Shown: one piece after another, positions 16,069-25,342 of the stretch
Layout of the letters: every line of letters begins with the position of its first letter
How positions within the stretch are numbered: the stretch's first letter is position 1
NCBI GenBank assembly: GCA_028283825.1
Contig: JAPWJW010000003.1
Location: 310,001 to 374,000, forward strand
Length of the DNA: 64,000 bases
Source of the DNA: Azospirillaceae bacterium
GTDB lineage: Bacteria; Pseudomonadota; Alphaproteobacteria; Azospirillales; Azospirillaceae
Reading direction: 5' to 3'
Translations under genes and position numbers: made by a program
Notes under the pieces: generated by a model
What the model saw: the letters and a program-made list of their open reading frames with translations, nothing else
What the model was told of the DNA's origin: nothing
Database searches by the model: none

Positions 16069-17286
16069 TCAGGCGGCCTTCCGCAGTTCCAGCCGGCTCC
16101 ACACGTCCAGCAGCGCGTCCACCAGCCGTTCCATGTGGTCGTCGCCATGGAAAGGCGTGGGGGTGATGCGCAGCCGCTCCGTCCCGCGGGGGACGGTGGG
16201 GTAGTTGATGGGCTGGACATAAATGTCGTGCTTGGTCAGCAAATCATCGCTGGCCTGCTTGCACAGGCGGGGATCGCCCACCAGCACGGGCACGATGTGG
16301 CTGACTGACGGCATGACCGGCAGGCCGGCTTCCGTCAGCAGGCGCTTCAGGGTGGCCGCCCGCTCCTGGTGCAACACCCGCAGCTCGTTATGCTCCTTCA
16401 GGTAGCGTACCGAGGCGGCGGCACCGGCGGCGATGACCGGGGCGATGGAGGTGGTGAAGATGAAGCTGGAGGCAAAGCTGCGCACGCAGTCGACCAAGGC
16501 GGCCGAACCGGTGATGTAGCCGCCCATCAGGCCGAAGGCCTTGCCCAGCGTGCCCTCAATGACGGTCAGGCGATCCAGCACGCCGTCACGCTCCGCCACG
16601 CCGGCGCCGCGGGCGCCGTACATGCCGACGGCGTGCACCTCGTCCAGGTAGGTCATGGCGCCGTGCTTGTCGGCCACGTCGCAGATCTCATCGATGGGGG
16701 CGATGTCGCCGTCCATGGAATAGACGCTCTCGAACGCCACCAGCTTGGGCCGGTTGGCGGGATAGCGGCTCAGCAACTGGTCCAGATGTTCCGGATCGTT
16801 GTGGCGAAAGATGTGCTTTTCGGCGCCGCTGTGACGGATGCCCTCGATCATCGAGGCATGGTTCAGCGAGTCGGAGAACACCACGCAGTTGGGCAGCAGC
16901 TTCGGCAGCGTCGACAGCGACGCCTCGTTCGAGATGTAGCCCGAGGTGAACAGCAGGGCCGCTTCCTTGTGGTGTAGGTCGGCCAGCTCACGTTCCAGCA
17001 GGACGTGATAGTGGTTGGTGCCGGAGATGTTGCGGGTGCCGCCGGCACCGGCGCCGGACTTGGCCAGCGCCTCACGCATCGCGTCCAGCACCACCGGGTT
17101 CTGCCCCTGGCCCAGATAGTCGTTGCTGCACCACACGGTCACGTCGCGCGGCGGCTCATCCGGGGAAGGATAGTAGGAGGCGATCGGAAACTCACCCACG
17201 CGGCGTTCCAGATCCGCGAACACGCGATAGCGGCCCTCTCGGCGAAGGCCATCGATCTGGGAGCGGAAAAAGGCTTCGTAATCCAT
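16069..17286 (-). CDS. hemA: 5-aminolevulinate synthase
   Basis: PLP enzyme that condenses glycine and succinyl-CoA to 5-aminolevulinate (EC 2.3.1.37), the first step of haem synthesis by the C4 route used by Alphaproteobacteria. It has 405 aa, the normal length. Visible motifs: [13 protein letters not shown], the glycine-rich [12 protein letters not shown], the [13 protein letters not shown] cofactor motif, and the PLP-binding Lys in [15 protein letters not shown]. The ATG at 17286 gives [15 protein letters not shown], the usual start of the family; 13 further upstream codons are not conserved in type. Single gene; the gap of 370 bases upstream holds its promoter and one possible small ORF on the other strand. 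Confidence 0.97.
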   Translation of the reverse strand: MDYEAFFRSQIDGLRREGRYRVFADLERRVGEFPIASYYPSPDEPPRDVTVWCSNDYLGQGQNPVVLDAMREALAKSGAGAGGTRNISGTNHYHVLLERELADLHHKEAALLFTSGYISNEASLSTLPKLLPNCVVFSDSLNHASMIEGIRHSGAEKHIFRHNDPEHLDQLLSRYPANRPKLVAFESVYSMDGDIAPIDEICDVADKHGAMTYLDEVHAVGMYGARGAGVAERDGVLDRLTVIEGTLGKAFGLMGGYITGSAALVDCVRSFASSFIFTTSIAPVIAAGAAASVRYLKEHNELRVLHQERAATLKRLLTEAGLPVMPSVSHIVPVLVGDPRLCKQASDDLLTKHDIYVQPINYPTVPRGTERLRITPTPFHGDDHMERLVDALLDVWSRLELRKAA

Positions 17287-17658
17287 CTGTCCGATGGCTC
17301 CTTCGTGGAGCGGTCCTCTAGCCATAGAAGGACCGGCGGCAAGCTACCGGTCGACACAACCACCACCCACCGTGGGCTCCGTGCTCATAGTGGGCAGCCG
17401 AGCCCCCGCTGGCAAGTGCCGACGGGCCGCGACCGAGCAGATGAACCATGCCAGTGGAACGTGCCATCAGCTTTGATATCGATCAATTCGGCGGGCAAAT
17501 GGACCTTAACCCCGAAACCCCCGGGGTGGAAAGCCCAGAAGCACTGGACAAATTGCCCAAGGCCCCCGTCTTTGGTCGAATTGCGGCGCGCCGGAACATG
17601 TTCCGCAACGATATTTCGCCGTAACCGGGACGGTCCGGCCATGCGGCGCCGGCTGTCG
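17287..17658. other. Intergenic region upstream of hemA
   Basis: This 372-base stretch separates hemA from the downstream end of the MocR-type gene. One short plus-strand frame (17448-17624) looks protein-like and is listed separately. A minus-strand frame (17385-17642) also exists but has no recognisable character. No RNA gene or repeat copy was seen. Confidence 0.6.
17448..17624 (+). CDS. Possible small protein, 58 aa, unrecognised
   Basis: Reads MPVERAISFDIDQFGG... and ends RRNMFRNDISP. The first two thirds are acidic (many Asp/Glu and Pro), the last third basic (GRIAARRNMFR), and there is no signal peptide or membrane segment. The ribosome site is weak (GAGCAG). Third-position GC is lower than in neighbouring genes. 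It is divergent from hemA. It could be a real small protein or simply an open frame in a regulatory region; no family was recognised. Confidence 0.3.
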   Translation: MPVERAISFDIDQFGGQMDLNPETPGVESPEALDKLPKAPVFGRIAARRNMFRNDISP

Positions 17659-19191
17659 TCAGCAGGCGTAGCCGCGCGCGTGGGCGTCCAGGGTTTCGGC
17701 CAGGCGCTGGGCCGCCCGCAGGATCAGCGGCGGGGTGAAGGCCGCGTACCCCAGCACCAGGCCTTGGGGGACGCCCATTTGGGCGCCATGGCCGGCGTGC
17801 GCGTGGAAGCCGCTGAGCGGCGTCACGTCGATGGACCGGGCGCGGGCGGCCTGGCGCAGCGCCATGTCCGGCGATAGGCCGGGGGCGGTCTTCAGCGCCA
17901 GCCCGTCGGCCAGCCGCGCCGCCATCTGCAGGCCGGCCGCACCGGGGCTCAGGGTCAGCGCGCCGCTCCACAGCCGCTTGGCGGCGTCGATCAGCGTCTC
18001 CCGCCGTTCCTGATAGGTCAGACGGGACCGGCGCAGGTGCGAGGCCAGGTGGCCCTCGTCGATGAATTCGGCCAGGGCGCTCTGTTCCACCACCGGGGCA
18101 TGCAGCTCGAACAGGGCGCGCATCTCCAGCGCCCGGTCCAGCAGGTCTTCCGGCACCACCAGATAGGCGATGCGCAGGCCGGGATAGAGGATGCGCTCGA
18201 ACCCGCCGATATGCAGGACGCGGCTGCCGCGGCGCTGGGCCGTGGGACCGTCCAGGCTCATCAGCGTGGCGGGCGGGCGCGTCTCATAGGTGAAGCCGCC
18301 GTCGCCGTCATCCTCGATGATGCGGGCGTCGGCGCGGGCGGCCCAGTCCAGCAGGGCCTGCCGGCGTTCCAGGCTCATGACCGTGCCCAGGGGGATCTGG
18401 CAATTGGCGGTGACGATGGCCAGGCGCGCGTCCGGGGCCAGGGCCTGGCCCATCCTGGGGTCCAGGCCGTCGGCGTCGGCCGGCACCGGCACGGGCGCCA
18501 TGCCCAGCCGGCGGACCAGGGCCTGGGTCAGGGGACAGCCGGGGTCTTCCGTCCATACCCGGTCGCCGGGACCGGCCGCCAGACCCACGGCCAGATCCAG
18601 GGCGGCGGCGCGGCCGGGCAGGATCAGGATCTGGTCGGGGTGGCAGCGTAGGCCGCGGCTGGCCTCCAGGAAGCCGGCCAACGCCACGCGCAGGGGGCGC
18701 CAGCCGGGCGCGCAGTCCCGTTCCAGGGCGCGGGCCGACAGGCTGCGCCAGGATCGGCTGAGCACGCGGCGCCAGGCCTCGATATCCAGTTGGTCGCCGG
18801 CGGCGATGCCGGGGCGGAACGGCAGGGTGGGACCGGCGGGGCCGGACGCGTTCGACGCCGGGTCGGCGCCGCCCTGGGCCCGGGGACGCGGCGCCGGCGC
18901 GCGCGCCTCGGCCGGGGCGTAGTCGGGTGGCAGGTTCTCCACCACGAAGGTGCCCGACCCGACGCGGGATTCCAGATAGCCCTCGGCCGTCAGGCGCTCG
19001 ATGGCGGCGACGGCGGTGTTGCGCGACAGGCCCATGTCGCGGGCCAGGGTGCGGGTGGAGGGCAGGCGTTCGCCCGGCGCCACCACACCGGTGGCGATGG
19101 CATGGCGCAGGCGGTCGAACAGGCGTTGTTGCAGGGAGCCGCCCTCACCACCGTCCGTCAGCGTGAGCAGGGGCCCGCGTCGGCTTTTCAT
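17659..19191 (-). CDS. MocR-type (GntR-aminotransferase) transcriptional regulator lacking the PLP lysine
   Basis: A 510-aa fusion of an N-terminal GntR winged helix (about 15-85: LRHAIATGVVAPGERLPSTR, RNTAVAAIERL, GSGTFV) and a fold-type I aminotransferase-like domain (about 140-505). Typical MocR/PdxR proteins use PLP as effector, bound to a Lys in a SFSKTLFPGLR motif. Here the segment reads GFERILYPGLR, with Arg in the Lys position, and the usual DDYDSEFRY motif reads DDGDGGFTY, so covalent PLP binding is not expected. The start at 19191 has a GGAG site; the upstream extension is unsupported. No enzyme operon that it might control is adjacent. Confidence 0.85.
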   Translation of the reverse strand: MKSRRGPLLTLTDGGEGGSLQQRLFDRLRHAIATGVVAPGERLPSTRTLARDMGLSRNTAVAAIERLTAEGYLESRVGSGTFVVENLPPDYAPAEARAPAPRPRAQGGADPASNASGPAGPTLPFRPGIAAGDQLDIEAWRRVLSRSWRSLSARALERDCAPGWRPLRVALAGFLEASRGLRCHPDQILILPGRAAALDLAVGLAAGPGDRVWTEDPGCPLTQALVRRLGMAPVPVPADADGLDPRMGQALAPDARLAIVTANCQIPLGTVMSLERRQALLDWAARADARIIEDDGDGGFTYETRPPATLMSLDGPTAQRRGSRVLHIGGFERILYPGLRIAYLVVPEDLLDRALEMRALFELHAPVVEQSALAEFIDEGHLASHLRRSRLTYQERRETLIDAAKRLWSGALTLSPGAAGLQMAARLADGLALKTAPGLSPDMALRQAARARSIDVTPLSGFHAHAGHGAQMGVPQGLVLGYAAFTPPLILRAAQRLAETLDAHARGYAC

Positions 19192-19398
19192 GGGGCGTCT
19201 CCGGTTGGGGTGGGGGAGGCGTGGGAGGGAACCGGCGGACGGCGTTGCGGGCCGTCCGCCGGGTGCGAAGGGATGGCCACACGACCATCGGGCCATCCCG
19301 TTTCAAACCGGCGGCGGGGAAGGGGCGCCACCACCACCGGTCTCGCGGGGCAGGCGGCCGCTTTGGGGCGGCCGCGAAGGGGGATCAGCGGCGGCGGT

Positions 19399-19668
19399 TC
19401 AGCGGTCCAGGACCTTGCCGGTGGCGGCATCGACGCGGAACGGCTTCAGGTGGATGCCCTCGGCGGTGGCGACGTCCACCGTGTAATACTCATCCTTGCG
19501 GGTGGCGCTGCCGACGCGCAGATTGGCCTTGTCATGGTCCTGCAGATAGGCCTGCACGGCCTTGCGGGCGTCGGCGCTGCTGACCTCGTCGGCGAAGGCC
19601 GGGGCGGCGGCACCGGCCAGCACGGCGGCGGTCGCGAAGGCGGCGAAATGGCTGGTGAAGCGGTTCAT
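19399..19668 (-). CDS. Secreted PepSY-domain protein
   Basis: An 89-aa protein with a clear Sec signal peptide (MNRFTSHFAAFATAAVLAG, cleavage after AFA near residue 26) and a single PepSY-like domain (ARKAVQAYLQDHDKANLRVG...YYTVDVATAEG...VDAATGKVLDR). The ATG at 19668 follows a GAGGAGA ribosome site; the longer open frame upstream is promoter DNA. It is divergent from an OmpR/EnvZ-type pair, an arrangement often seen for PepSY genes, so the two-component system may control it. PepSY domains are thought to act as inhibitors or sensors in the envelope. Confidence 0.8.
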   Translation of the reverse strand: MNRFTSHFAAFATAAVLAGAAAPAFADEVSSADARKAVQAYLQDHDKANLRVGSATRKDEYYTVDVATAEGIHLKPFRVDAATGKVLDR

Positions 19669-19976
19669 GGTGGTTCTCCTCGGGGTGGGGCCGGACCTGG
19701 GCCTGTGATTTGTCCCCGTGTGTTCTGGGGGGCCCTGGTGTTTGTCCGTTGTTCTTTGGCCATCCCATCCCACCATTCGCCTGTTTCGAGGTGATGTCGT
19801 TGAAGCCCATCGAATGAAACAGTGCGTAACCGCCCTTGCGGGCATTTACAGTGTCGTTACAACATCGGCGTCGGACGCGCCGTGGAATGCCGGTACAGTT
19901 GTCCGTGCCGGGTTCGGGGCTTTCTGGATTTCAACAGGGGTGCCGGTGCCTGGCGGGCCCGCACATGGGACTGACG

Positions 19977-20693
19977 ATGTCTGAGAACATTCATTTGCTG
20001 GTGGTCGACGACGACCGTGAAATCCGCGATCTTCTGACCCGTTACTTGACGCGCCACGGCTATCGCGTGACCGCCGCCCGCGACGGGCAGGAGATGCGCA
20101 AGTTCCTGGCCGACCGGAACATCGATTTGATCGTCCTGGACCTGATGCTGCCGGGTGAGGACGGCCTGGCCCTGTGCCGCGCCATCCGGGCGGAATCCGG
20201 CCCGCCGGTCGTCATGCTGTCGGCGATGGGCGAGGATGCGGACCGCATCCTGGGGCTGGAGATCGGGGCCGACGATTACCTGCCCAAGCCCTTCAACCCC
20301 CGTGAACTGGTGGCCCGCATCAAGGCCGTGCTGCGCCGGTCGCAAGGATCGACCAACGGGGCGGCACCGGCCGCCGGCGCCTTCAGCTTCGCCGGATACA
20401 TGCTGGACCCGGCCCAGCGGCGCCTGAGTGCCGCGTCGGGGGAGGAAATCGCGCTGACCGCCGGGGAGTATGAGCTGCTGCTGGCCCTGGTGCAGCGGCC
20501 CCGCCGTGTGCTGTCGCGTGATGATCTCCTGGAAATCACCCGCGGCCGCGCCGCCGGCCCCTTTGATCGGTCCATCGACGTGCAGATCAGCCGCCTGCGC
20601 CGCAAGATCGAGGTCGATCCCGCCGATCCCGCCATCATCAAGACGGTGCGCTCCGGCGGTTACATCTTCTCCGCCGAGGTGGCCACGCCATGA
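19977..20693 (+). CDS. OmpR/PhoB-family response regulator
   Basis: Two-domain regulator of 238 aa: a receiver (about 1-120) with VVDDDREI, the phospho-acceptor in VLDLMLPGEDG, LSAMGE and PKPFN; and a winged-helix DNA-binding domain (about 140-235) with LTAGEYELLLALVQ, DDLLEITRGR, IDVQISRLRRKIE and TVRSGGYIF. The final part overlaps the kinase gene by 4 bases (ATGA), showing translational coupling. The ATG at 19977 gives MSENIHLLVVDDD; an in-frame ATG at 19965 is an alternative. The divergent PepSY gene is the most obvious target. Confidence 0.95.
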   Translation: MSENIHLLVVDDDREIRDLLTRYLTRHGYRVTAARDGQEMRKFLADRNIDLIVLDLMLPGEDGLALCRAIRAESGPPVVMLSAMGEDADRILGLEIGADDYLPKPFNPRELVARIKAVLRRSQGSTNGAAPAAGAFSFAGYMLDPAQRRLSAASGEEIALTAGEYELLLALVQRPRRVLSRDDLLEITRGRAAGPFDRSIDVQISRLRRKIEVDPADPAIIKTVRSGGYIFSAEVATP

Positions 20694-22015
20694 GGGCAGT
20701 CACGGACCGCATGTCCTATTCCATCTTCGCGGTTCTGGTGGGGGGCATCCTGTTGAGCCAGGCCATCGCGCTGGGGCTCTACCGCACCGATCGGGCGGAG
20801 GCGGTGGCCGCGGCGCAGAGCGGGCAACTGGCCGGTTGCCTCGCCAGCATCGCCGGCGTGCTGGACCACCAGCCGACGGATGTTCGCGACAAGATGTTGA
20901 CCGGTTTGCGGGACGGCAACTTCAAGGTCAATGTCGCCGGCACCACCCAGGACGTGTCGCTGGATGTCTATGAGAAGCCGCCGGCGGCGGCGGTCTTGAG
21001 CAACCACCACACCGATATGATCTCCCTGCCGCCGTTCGGCACCATCACCACGCCGCCGCCGGAACCCAAGTACGTCATGGCCAGCCATCAGCTGGCCGAC
21101 GGCAGCTGGCTGAACGTGCACATCCCCATGGCGGGGGCCGACGCCCTGTCCGAACCGGGCTTCCTGGCCTCATTGGCCGGCAGTGCCGCCGTTGCCATCC
21201 TGCTGTCCGCCTGGGTGCTGGGTTTCACCACCCGGCCGCTTCGCCGTTTCGCCGCCGCCGCCGACCGGCTGGGCGTGGACATGAACGCCCCCTCGCTGGA
21301 TGAGTCGGGCCCGCGCGAGGTGCGGCTGGCCGCGGCCGCCTTCAACAAGATGCAACGCCGCCTGCGCGCCTTCGTGGAGGACCGCACCCGCATGCTGGCG
21401 GCGGTGTCGCACGATCTGCGCACGCCCTTGACCCGCATGCGCCTGCGCGCCGAATTCGTGGACGACGACGGCGTGCGCGAGAAGATGCTGGAAGATCTGG
21501 GGGAGATGGAATCCATGATCGGCGCCACCCTGGCCTTCGCCCGGGACGAGGCGGCGCAGGAAACCTTGGAGCCGCTGGACCTGAACCTGCTGCTGGCCCG
21601 CGCGGCGGAGGATTACCGCGATGCCGGCAAGCCGGTGGGCTTCAGCCCGGCATCGGGGCCCGTCCGCGTGGTGGGGCGGCGCACGGCGTTGAAGCGCGCC
21701 TTCACCAACGTGATGGAGAACGCCCTGAAGTATGGCGCCACCGCCGAGGTGACGGTGGCGATCCAGGGTGAAACGGTGGCCATCACCGTCACCGACCAGG
21801 GGCCCGGCATCCCGGAAATCGAATGGGAGAACGTCTTCCGCCCCTTTTACCGGCTGGAGGCGTCGCGCTCGCGCGATACCGGTGGCACAGGCTTGGGCCT
21901 GTCGGTCACCAACGACGTGATCCGTGCCCATGGCGGCGAGATCCAACTGGAAAACCGGGTCGAGGGGGGATTGCGCGTCATCATGCACCTGCCGTTGGAT
22001 ATCGTGCGCCCTTAG
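20690..22015 (+). CDS. EnvZ-type sensor histidine kinase
   Basis: A 441-aa membrane kinase that partners with the preceding OmpR-type regulator. TM1 (about 10-28), a periplasmic domain of about 130 residues, TM2 (about 160-180), a HAMP linker (RPLRRFAAAADRLG), the H-box AAVSHDLRTPLTRMRLRAE, and a HATPase domain with VMENALKYG, DQGPGIP and GGTGLGLSV. The order and H-box are those of the EnvZ/RstB subfamily. The start overlaps the stop of the regulator gene by 4 bases. Confidence 0.95.
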   Translation: MRAVTDRMSYSIFAVLVGGILLSQAIALGLYRTDRAEAVAAAQSGQLAGCLASIAGVLDHQPTDVRDKMLTGLRDGNFKVNVAGTTQDVSLDVYEKPPAAAVLSNHHTDMISLPPFGTITTPPPEPKYVMASHQLADGSWLNVHIPMAGADALSEPGFLASLAGSAAVAILLSAWVLGFTTRPLRRFAAAADRLGVDMNAPSLDESGPREVRLAAAAFNKMQRRLRAFVEDRTRMLAAVSHDLRTPLTRMRLRAEFVDDDGVREKMLEDLGEMESMIGATLAFARDEAAQETLEPLDLNLLLARAAEDYRDAGKPVGFSPASGPVRVVGRRTALKRAFTNVMENALKYGATAEVTVAIQGETVAITVTDQGPGIPEIEWENVFRPFYRLEASRSRDTGGTGLGLSVTNDVIRAHGGEIQLENRVEGGLRVIMHLPLDIVRP

Positions 22016-22299
22016 GCCGCAATTGGCGCGCCGCGCGGGCCGCCAAGCCCAGGCGATCCGCGGCCGAGGTACACCTGTGGAGAGGGCTGGCCACGAACCG
22101 GTTCCGCGACCATATCCTTATTCGGGTCAATGGATCGGGTGAACGCACTGGCAGTCGTCCCCGGCCCATGGCTATGATGTTCCAGTCAATTGCGATCCGG
22201 GACCGGCGCCTCAAGGGTGGGGCATCGCCGGCCCGGACCGTTTTCCCAAGCCCCATTCGTGCACCCGTTGCTGCGCACCCGTTTCCCCGAGATCCCGTT

Positions 22300-23478
22300 A
22301 TGGCCATCCAGAACCGCATCGCCGATTTCCACGCCGACATGACGGCCTGGCGGCACCACATCCACGAGAACCCCGAAGTGGCGTTCGAGGAGGTGCAGAC
22401 CTCTGACTTCGTGGCTGCGAAGCTGAGTGAATTCGGGATCGAGGTGCATCGCGGCCTGGCCGGCACCGGCCTGGTGGGCGTGCTGCAGGGCGAGGGCCGG
22501 GCCACCGGCAAGACCATCGGCTTGCGCGCCGACATGGACGCCCTGCCCATGCAGGAGGAGAATACCTTCGCCCATGCCTCCAAGGTGGCGGGCAAGATGC
22601 ACGGCTGCGGCCATGACGGCCATACCACCATGCTGCTGGGGGCGGCCCGCTATCTGGCGGAAACGCGTAACTTCTCCGGCACGGTGAACTTCATCTTCCA
22701 GCCGGCGGAAGAAGGGGCCGGTGGCGGCAAGCGCATGGTGGAGGAGGGGCTGTTCGATCGCTTCCCCTGCGACAGCGTCTTTGGCATGCACAACTGGCCG
22801 GAACTGCCGCCCGGCAAGATGGGCGTGCGCAGCGGCCCGGTGATGGCCGGCGCCGACCGGTTCGAGATCACCATCCAGGGGCGCGGCGGCCATGCGGCGC
22901 AGCCCCATCTGGCGGTGGACCCCGTGGTGGTGGCGTCGCAGCTGATATTGGCGGCGCAAACCCTGGTCAGCCGCAACATCTCCCCGGTCGAATGCGGCGT
23001 CGTCAGCTTCACCCGCATCCACGCCGGCACGGCCTACAACATCATCCCCAACGAGGTGAAGTTGGCCGGTACGATCCGGTCGCTGACCCCTGAAATCCGC
23101 CAGCAGTTGGAGGACGGCCTGCGCAACCTGGTCGCCACCTTGCCGCCGGCGTTCGGTGCCAAGGGGGCGTTGACCTATTATGTCGGCTATCCGCCCACCA
23201 TCAATCATGCCGACCCCTCGGCCATCGCCGCCAAGGTGGCGGCCAAGGTGGTGGGGGCCGATAACGTCCTGGAAGATTTGGGGCCCAGCATGGGGGCAGA
23301 GGATTTCTCCTACATGCTGAACGTTCGGCCGGGCAGTTATGTCTGGCTGGGCCAGGGCGGCAGCGCCCTGGGCTGTACGCTGCACAATCCCCGATACGAC
23401 TTCAATGATGAGGTTCTGCCCTTGGGTGCCAGCTATTGGGCCACGCTTGTCGAAACCGTTCTGCCCCGTGTGGCATGA
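22300..23478 (+). CDS. M20 family amidohydrolase (hippurate/N-acyl-amino-acid hydrolase type)
   Basis: Metal-dependent hydrolase of 392 aa that removes acyl groups from N-acyl amino acids or similar amides. Metal-site motifs: RADMDALPMQEE, the Cys/His ligands in MHGCGHDGHTTMLLG, and FQPAEEGAGGG; the lid domain contains the GRGGHAAQPH segment that completes the active site. The C-terminal catalytic half ends with MGAEDFSYML. The start at 22300 gives MAIQNRIADFHADM; a much longer open frame upstream overlaps the preceding kinase gene and is rejected. Its stop overlaps an in-frame ATG of the next lipoprotein frame, so the two may be cotranscribed. The substrate cannot be told. Confidence 0.92.
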   Translation: MAIQNRIADFHADMTAWRHHIHENPEVAFEEVQTSDFVAAKLSEFGIEVHRGLAGTGLVGVLQGEGRATGKTIGLRADMDALPMQEENTFAHASKVAGKMHGCGHDGHTTMLLGAARYLAETRNFSGTVNFIFQPAEEGAGGGKRMVEEGLFDRFPCDSVFGMHNWPELPPGKMGVRSGPVMAGADRFEITIQGRGGHAAQPHLAVDPVVVASQLILAAQTLVSRNISPVECGVVSFTRIHAGTAYNIIPNEVKLAGTIRSLTPEIRQQLEDGLRNLVATLPPAFGAKGALTYYVGYPPTINHADPSAIAAKVAAKVVGADNVLEDLGPSMGAEDFSYMLNVRPGSYVWLGQGGSALGCTLHNPRYDFNDEVLPLGASYWATLVETVLPRVA

Positions 23479-23513
23479 CCGGGGCCGGGTTCTCTGGACG
23501 GGCGAGGGCGGCC

Positions 23514-24017
23514 ATGACGCTGTCGCCATGGATGCGGGCGGGGGCCGTCGCCGCCGCGCTGTTGCTCACCGGCTGCTCCAGCAGCATGGCCTGGCTGGGC
23601 GGTGATCCGCCGCCGGACGACAATTCCGTGCCGGCCGCCGCCTCGCCCAGCCTGGTCGGCCGGGGGGAATGGCGTGGGACGCTCAGCCGGGCGCAAAGCA
23701 CGACATACCTGGTGGCCCGCAATGCCTCTGAATGGCAATCGCTGTGGGATCTGGTGGGCACGCGCGAGCCTGGCACCCTGCCGGACCGTCTGATGGCGCT
23801 GGGTGTTTTTTCCGGTTCCCGCAATTCCTCAGGCGCCGGCGTGGAGATCGTCAATACCCGGGTGGAGCATCGCGACGGCATGCGCGACCTGCTGGTGGTG
23901 GAATTCCGCGAATTCGACCAGGCGGCCCATATGCCGAACGGCAGCCTGACCAGCCCCTATGCCATCGTGCTGGTCGATTGGACGGACGCGCCGGTGCGGT
24001 TCGCCAAGGTGCCCTGA
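23514..24017 (+). CDS. Lipoprotein with PrcB-like C-terminal domain
   Basis: A 167-aa protein with an N-terminal lipoprotein signal: MTLSPWMRAGAVAAALLLTGC gives a lipobox near residue 21. After a Pro/Ala-rich linker comes a domain of about 100 residues with the pattern ASEWQSLWDLVG ... LGVFSGSRNSSGAGVEI ... VEFREFDQ ... LTSPYAIVLVDWTD, which resembles the PrcB C-terminal (protease complex-stabilising) domain. The start at 23514 has a good ribosome site and a normal signal length; an in-frame ATG at 23475 overlapping the amidohydrolase stop is an alternative. Function is unknown. Confidence 0.7.
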   Translation: MTLSPWMRAGAVAAALLLTGCSSSMAWLGGDPPPDDNSVPAAASPSLVGRGEWRGTLSRAQSTTYLVARNASEWQSLWDLVGTREPGTLPDRLMALGVFSGSRNSSGAGVEIVNTRVEHRDGMRDLLVVEFREFDQAAHMPNGSLTSPYAIVLVDWTDAPVRFAKVP

Positions 24018-24051
24018 AGCTTGTCCTGAGCGCGTGACGCGTCCTGCCCGT

Positions 24052-25107
24052 TCAGTCGCCCCTCAAGGGATAGGCGCCCAGGTCGGTGCCGGCCACGATG
24101 TCGCCCATCGGGTAGTACTGCCTGACCTGGGGGATGAAGTCAGCCGGCTGGAAAGCGTCGCCCACGCTGAAATGGGTCAGGATCACCTTCTTCACGCCCG
24201 CTTTCTGGGCCATCCGGCCCACATCCTCCGCCGTCAGATGTTCCTTGCGCATGTGGTTCAGCATGCCGTCCAGCTGCCGGGCGCCCAGCCTCTGGGTGAT
24301 GGCGGCGGACACGCTGGCCAAATCCATGATTTCCGTTACCAGCACGTCGGCGCCCTTCGCCAGTTCGGTCACCGCATCCGACGGCCCCGTGTCGCCGGTG
24401 AAGACCACCGATCCCTGCGGTGTGTCGAAGCGGTAGGCGTAGGACTGGTCGGTGCCGTAGGAGCGGCCGGGCAGGTCCATGGTGGCGTAATGCGTGTTGG
24501 GCACGGCCGTGACCCGCACCTGGTCGTCGCGGTAGACCTCCACCGGTGTGTCGCCGTCCAGGGTGATGTCGTGTGCGGGGTAGAGGGAGGCCAGCGCCGG
24601 CCGTGGCGGCAACTCAGGCTTGAAGATATTGGCGGAGATGTCCAGGGCGGCGGCGGTGCGGCTGACCAGTTCGATGGTGCCCGGCGGGCCCCAGATCGGC
24701 AGCGCGGCGTTGCGCCCGTTCATCCATCCGAACGCCATCAGGGCGCCCAGGCCCAGCGTATGGTCATAGTGCAGGTGGGTCAGGAACACGGCGGTGACAT
24801 GCGCCACCATCGCGCCCGCCCGGGTCATCTGCTGGGCGGCATTGTCGCCGACGTCGATGACATAGGTCTTGGCCCCGACCTGCAGCAGGTTCGCCGGCTG
24901 TGCCCGGTCAGGGCGGGGAATGGGGCCCGCCGCCGTGCCCAGCAGGACGATGCGGCTGGCCGGAACGCCGTCGGGCATGCCTTGGGTGGTCTGGCCGCCC
25001 GGGGGCTGGTTCGCCGGCGCCGCCGACTGGGCCAGGGCCAGCGCCGGTATCAGGCTGGCCAGCAGGGCCAGGGCCGGGCGCGTTCGTTTCCAGGCGTTTG
25101 TGATCAC
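24052..25107 (-). CDS. Secreted metallo-beta-lactamase-fold hydrolase (RNase Z/arylsulfatase-like)
   Basis: A 351-aa protein with a Sec signal peptide (cleavage after ALAQS near residue 28), so it acts in the periplasm or outside. The zinc-binding THLHYDHT motif lies near residue 110; further ligands are in the NTHYAT and FTGDTGPSDA segments and in the ILTHFSVGD motif towards the end. This spacing resembles the RNase Z/AtsA branch of the fold, but a secreted form is unlikely to process tRNA; sulfatase, phosphodiesterase or lactonase activity is more likely. It converges with the PrcB-like lipoprotein gene. Confidence 0.87.
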   Translation of the reverse strand: MITNAWKRTRPALALLASLIPALALAQSAAPANQPPGGQTTQGMPDGVPASRIVLLGTAAGPIPRPDRAQPANLLQVGAKTYVIDVGDNAAQQMTRAGAMVAHVTAVFLTHLHYDHTLGLGALMAFGWMNGRNAALPIWGPPGTIELVSRTAAALDISANIFKPELPPRPALASLYPAHDITLDGDTPVEVYRDDQVRVTAVPNTHYATMDLPGRSYGTDQSYAYRFDTPQGSVVFTGDTGPSDAVTELAKGADVLVTEIMDLASVSAAITQRLGARQLDGMLNHMRKEHLTAEDVGRMAQKAGVKKVILTHFSVGDAFQPADFIPQVRQYYPMGDIVAGTDLGAYPLRGD

Positions 25108-25290
25108 TGAGCCAATCTCCCTGTCCGGTGGCGTGCCGCCCCTGTCCGTCGCTGATATGCAACCGCTGTTTGGACACAGGGTAGCGTTTCGCCAGCCCAG
25201 GGGAATGCGTCCAATCGTGGCGGTTAGGGTCAGATACGGTGATCAGAGGCGCATCCACCCCAACCGGTGCGCCGGGGTCGAATTCCAAAG

Positions 25291-25322
25291 AAAAAGCCCG
25301 GAACCATCGGGCTCCGGGCTTG
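25291..25322 (-). terminator. Rho-independent terminator downstream of the sugar dehydratase gene
   Basis: On the minus strand AAGCCCGGA and TCCGGGCTT form a 9-bp stem (25294-25321), followed by a T-rich run. It lies about 20 bases after the stop at 25343. Confidence 0.8.
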
Positions 25323-25342
25323 GCGTCTCTGCGCGTGGAATG

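Noticed and set aside
22016-22299. N-terminal extension of the M20 amidohydrolase (open frame from 21823)
   Set aside because: The extension overlaps the kinase gene and shows no family sequence; ATG 22300 gives the normal start and length.
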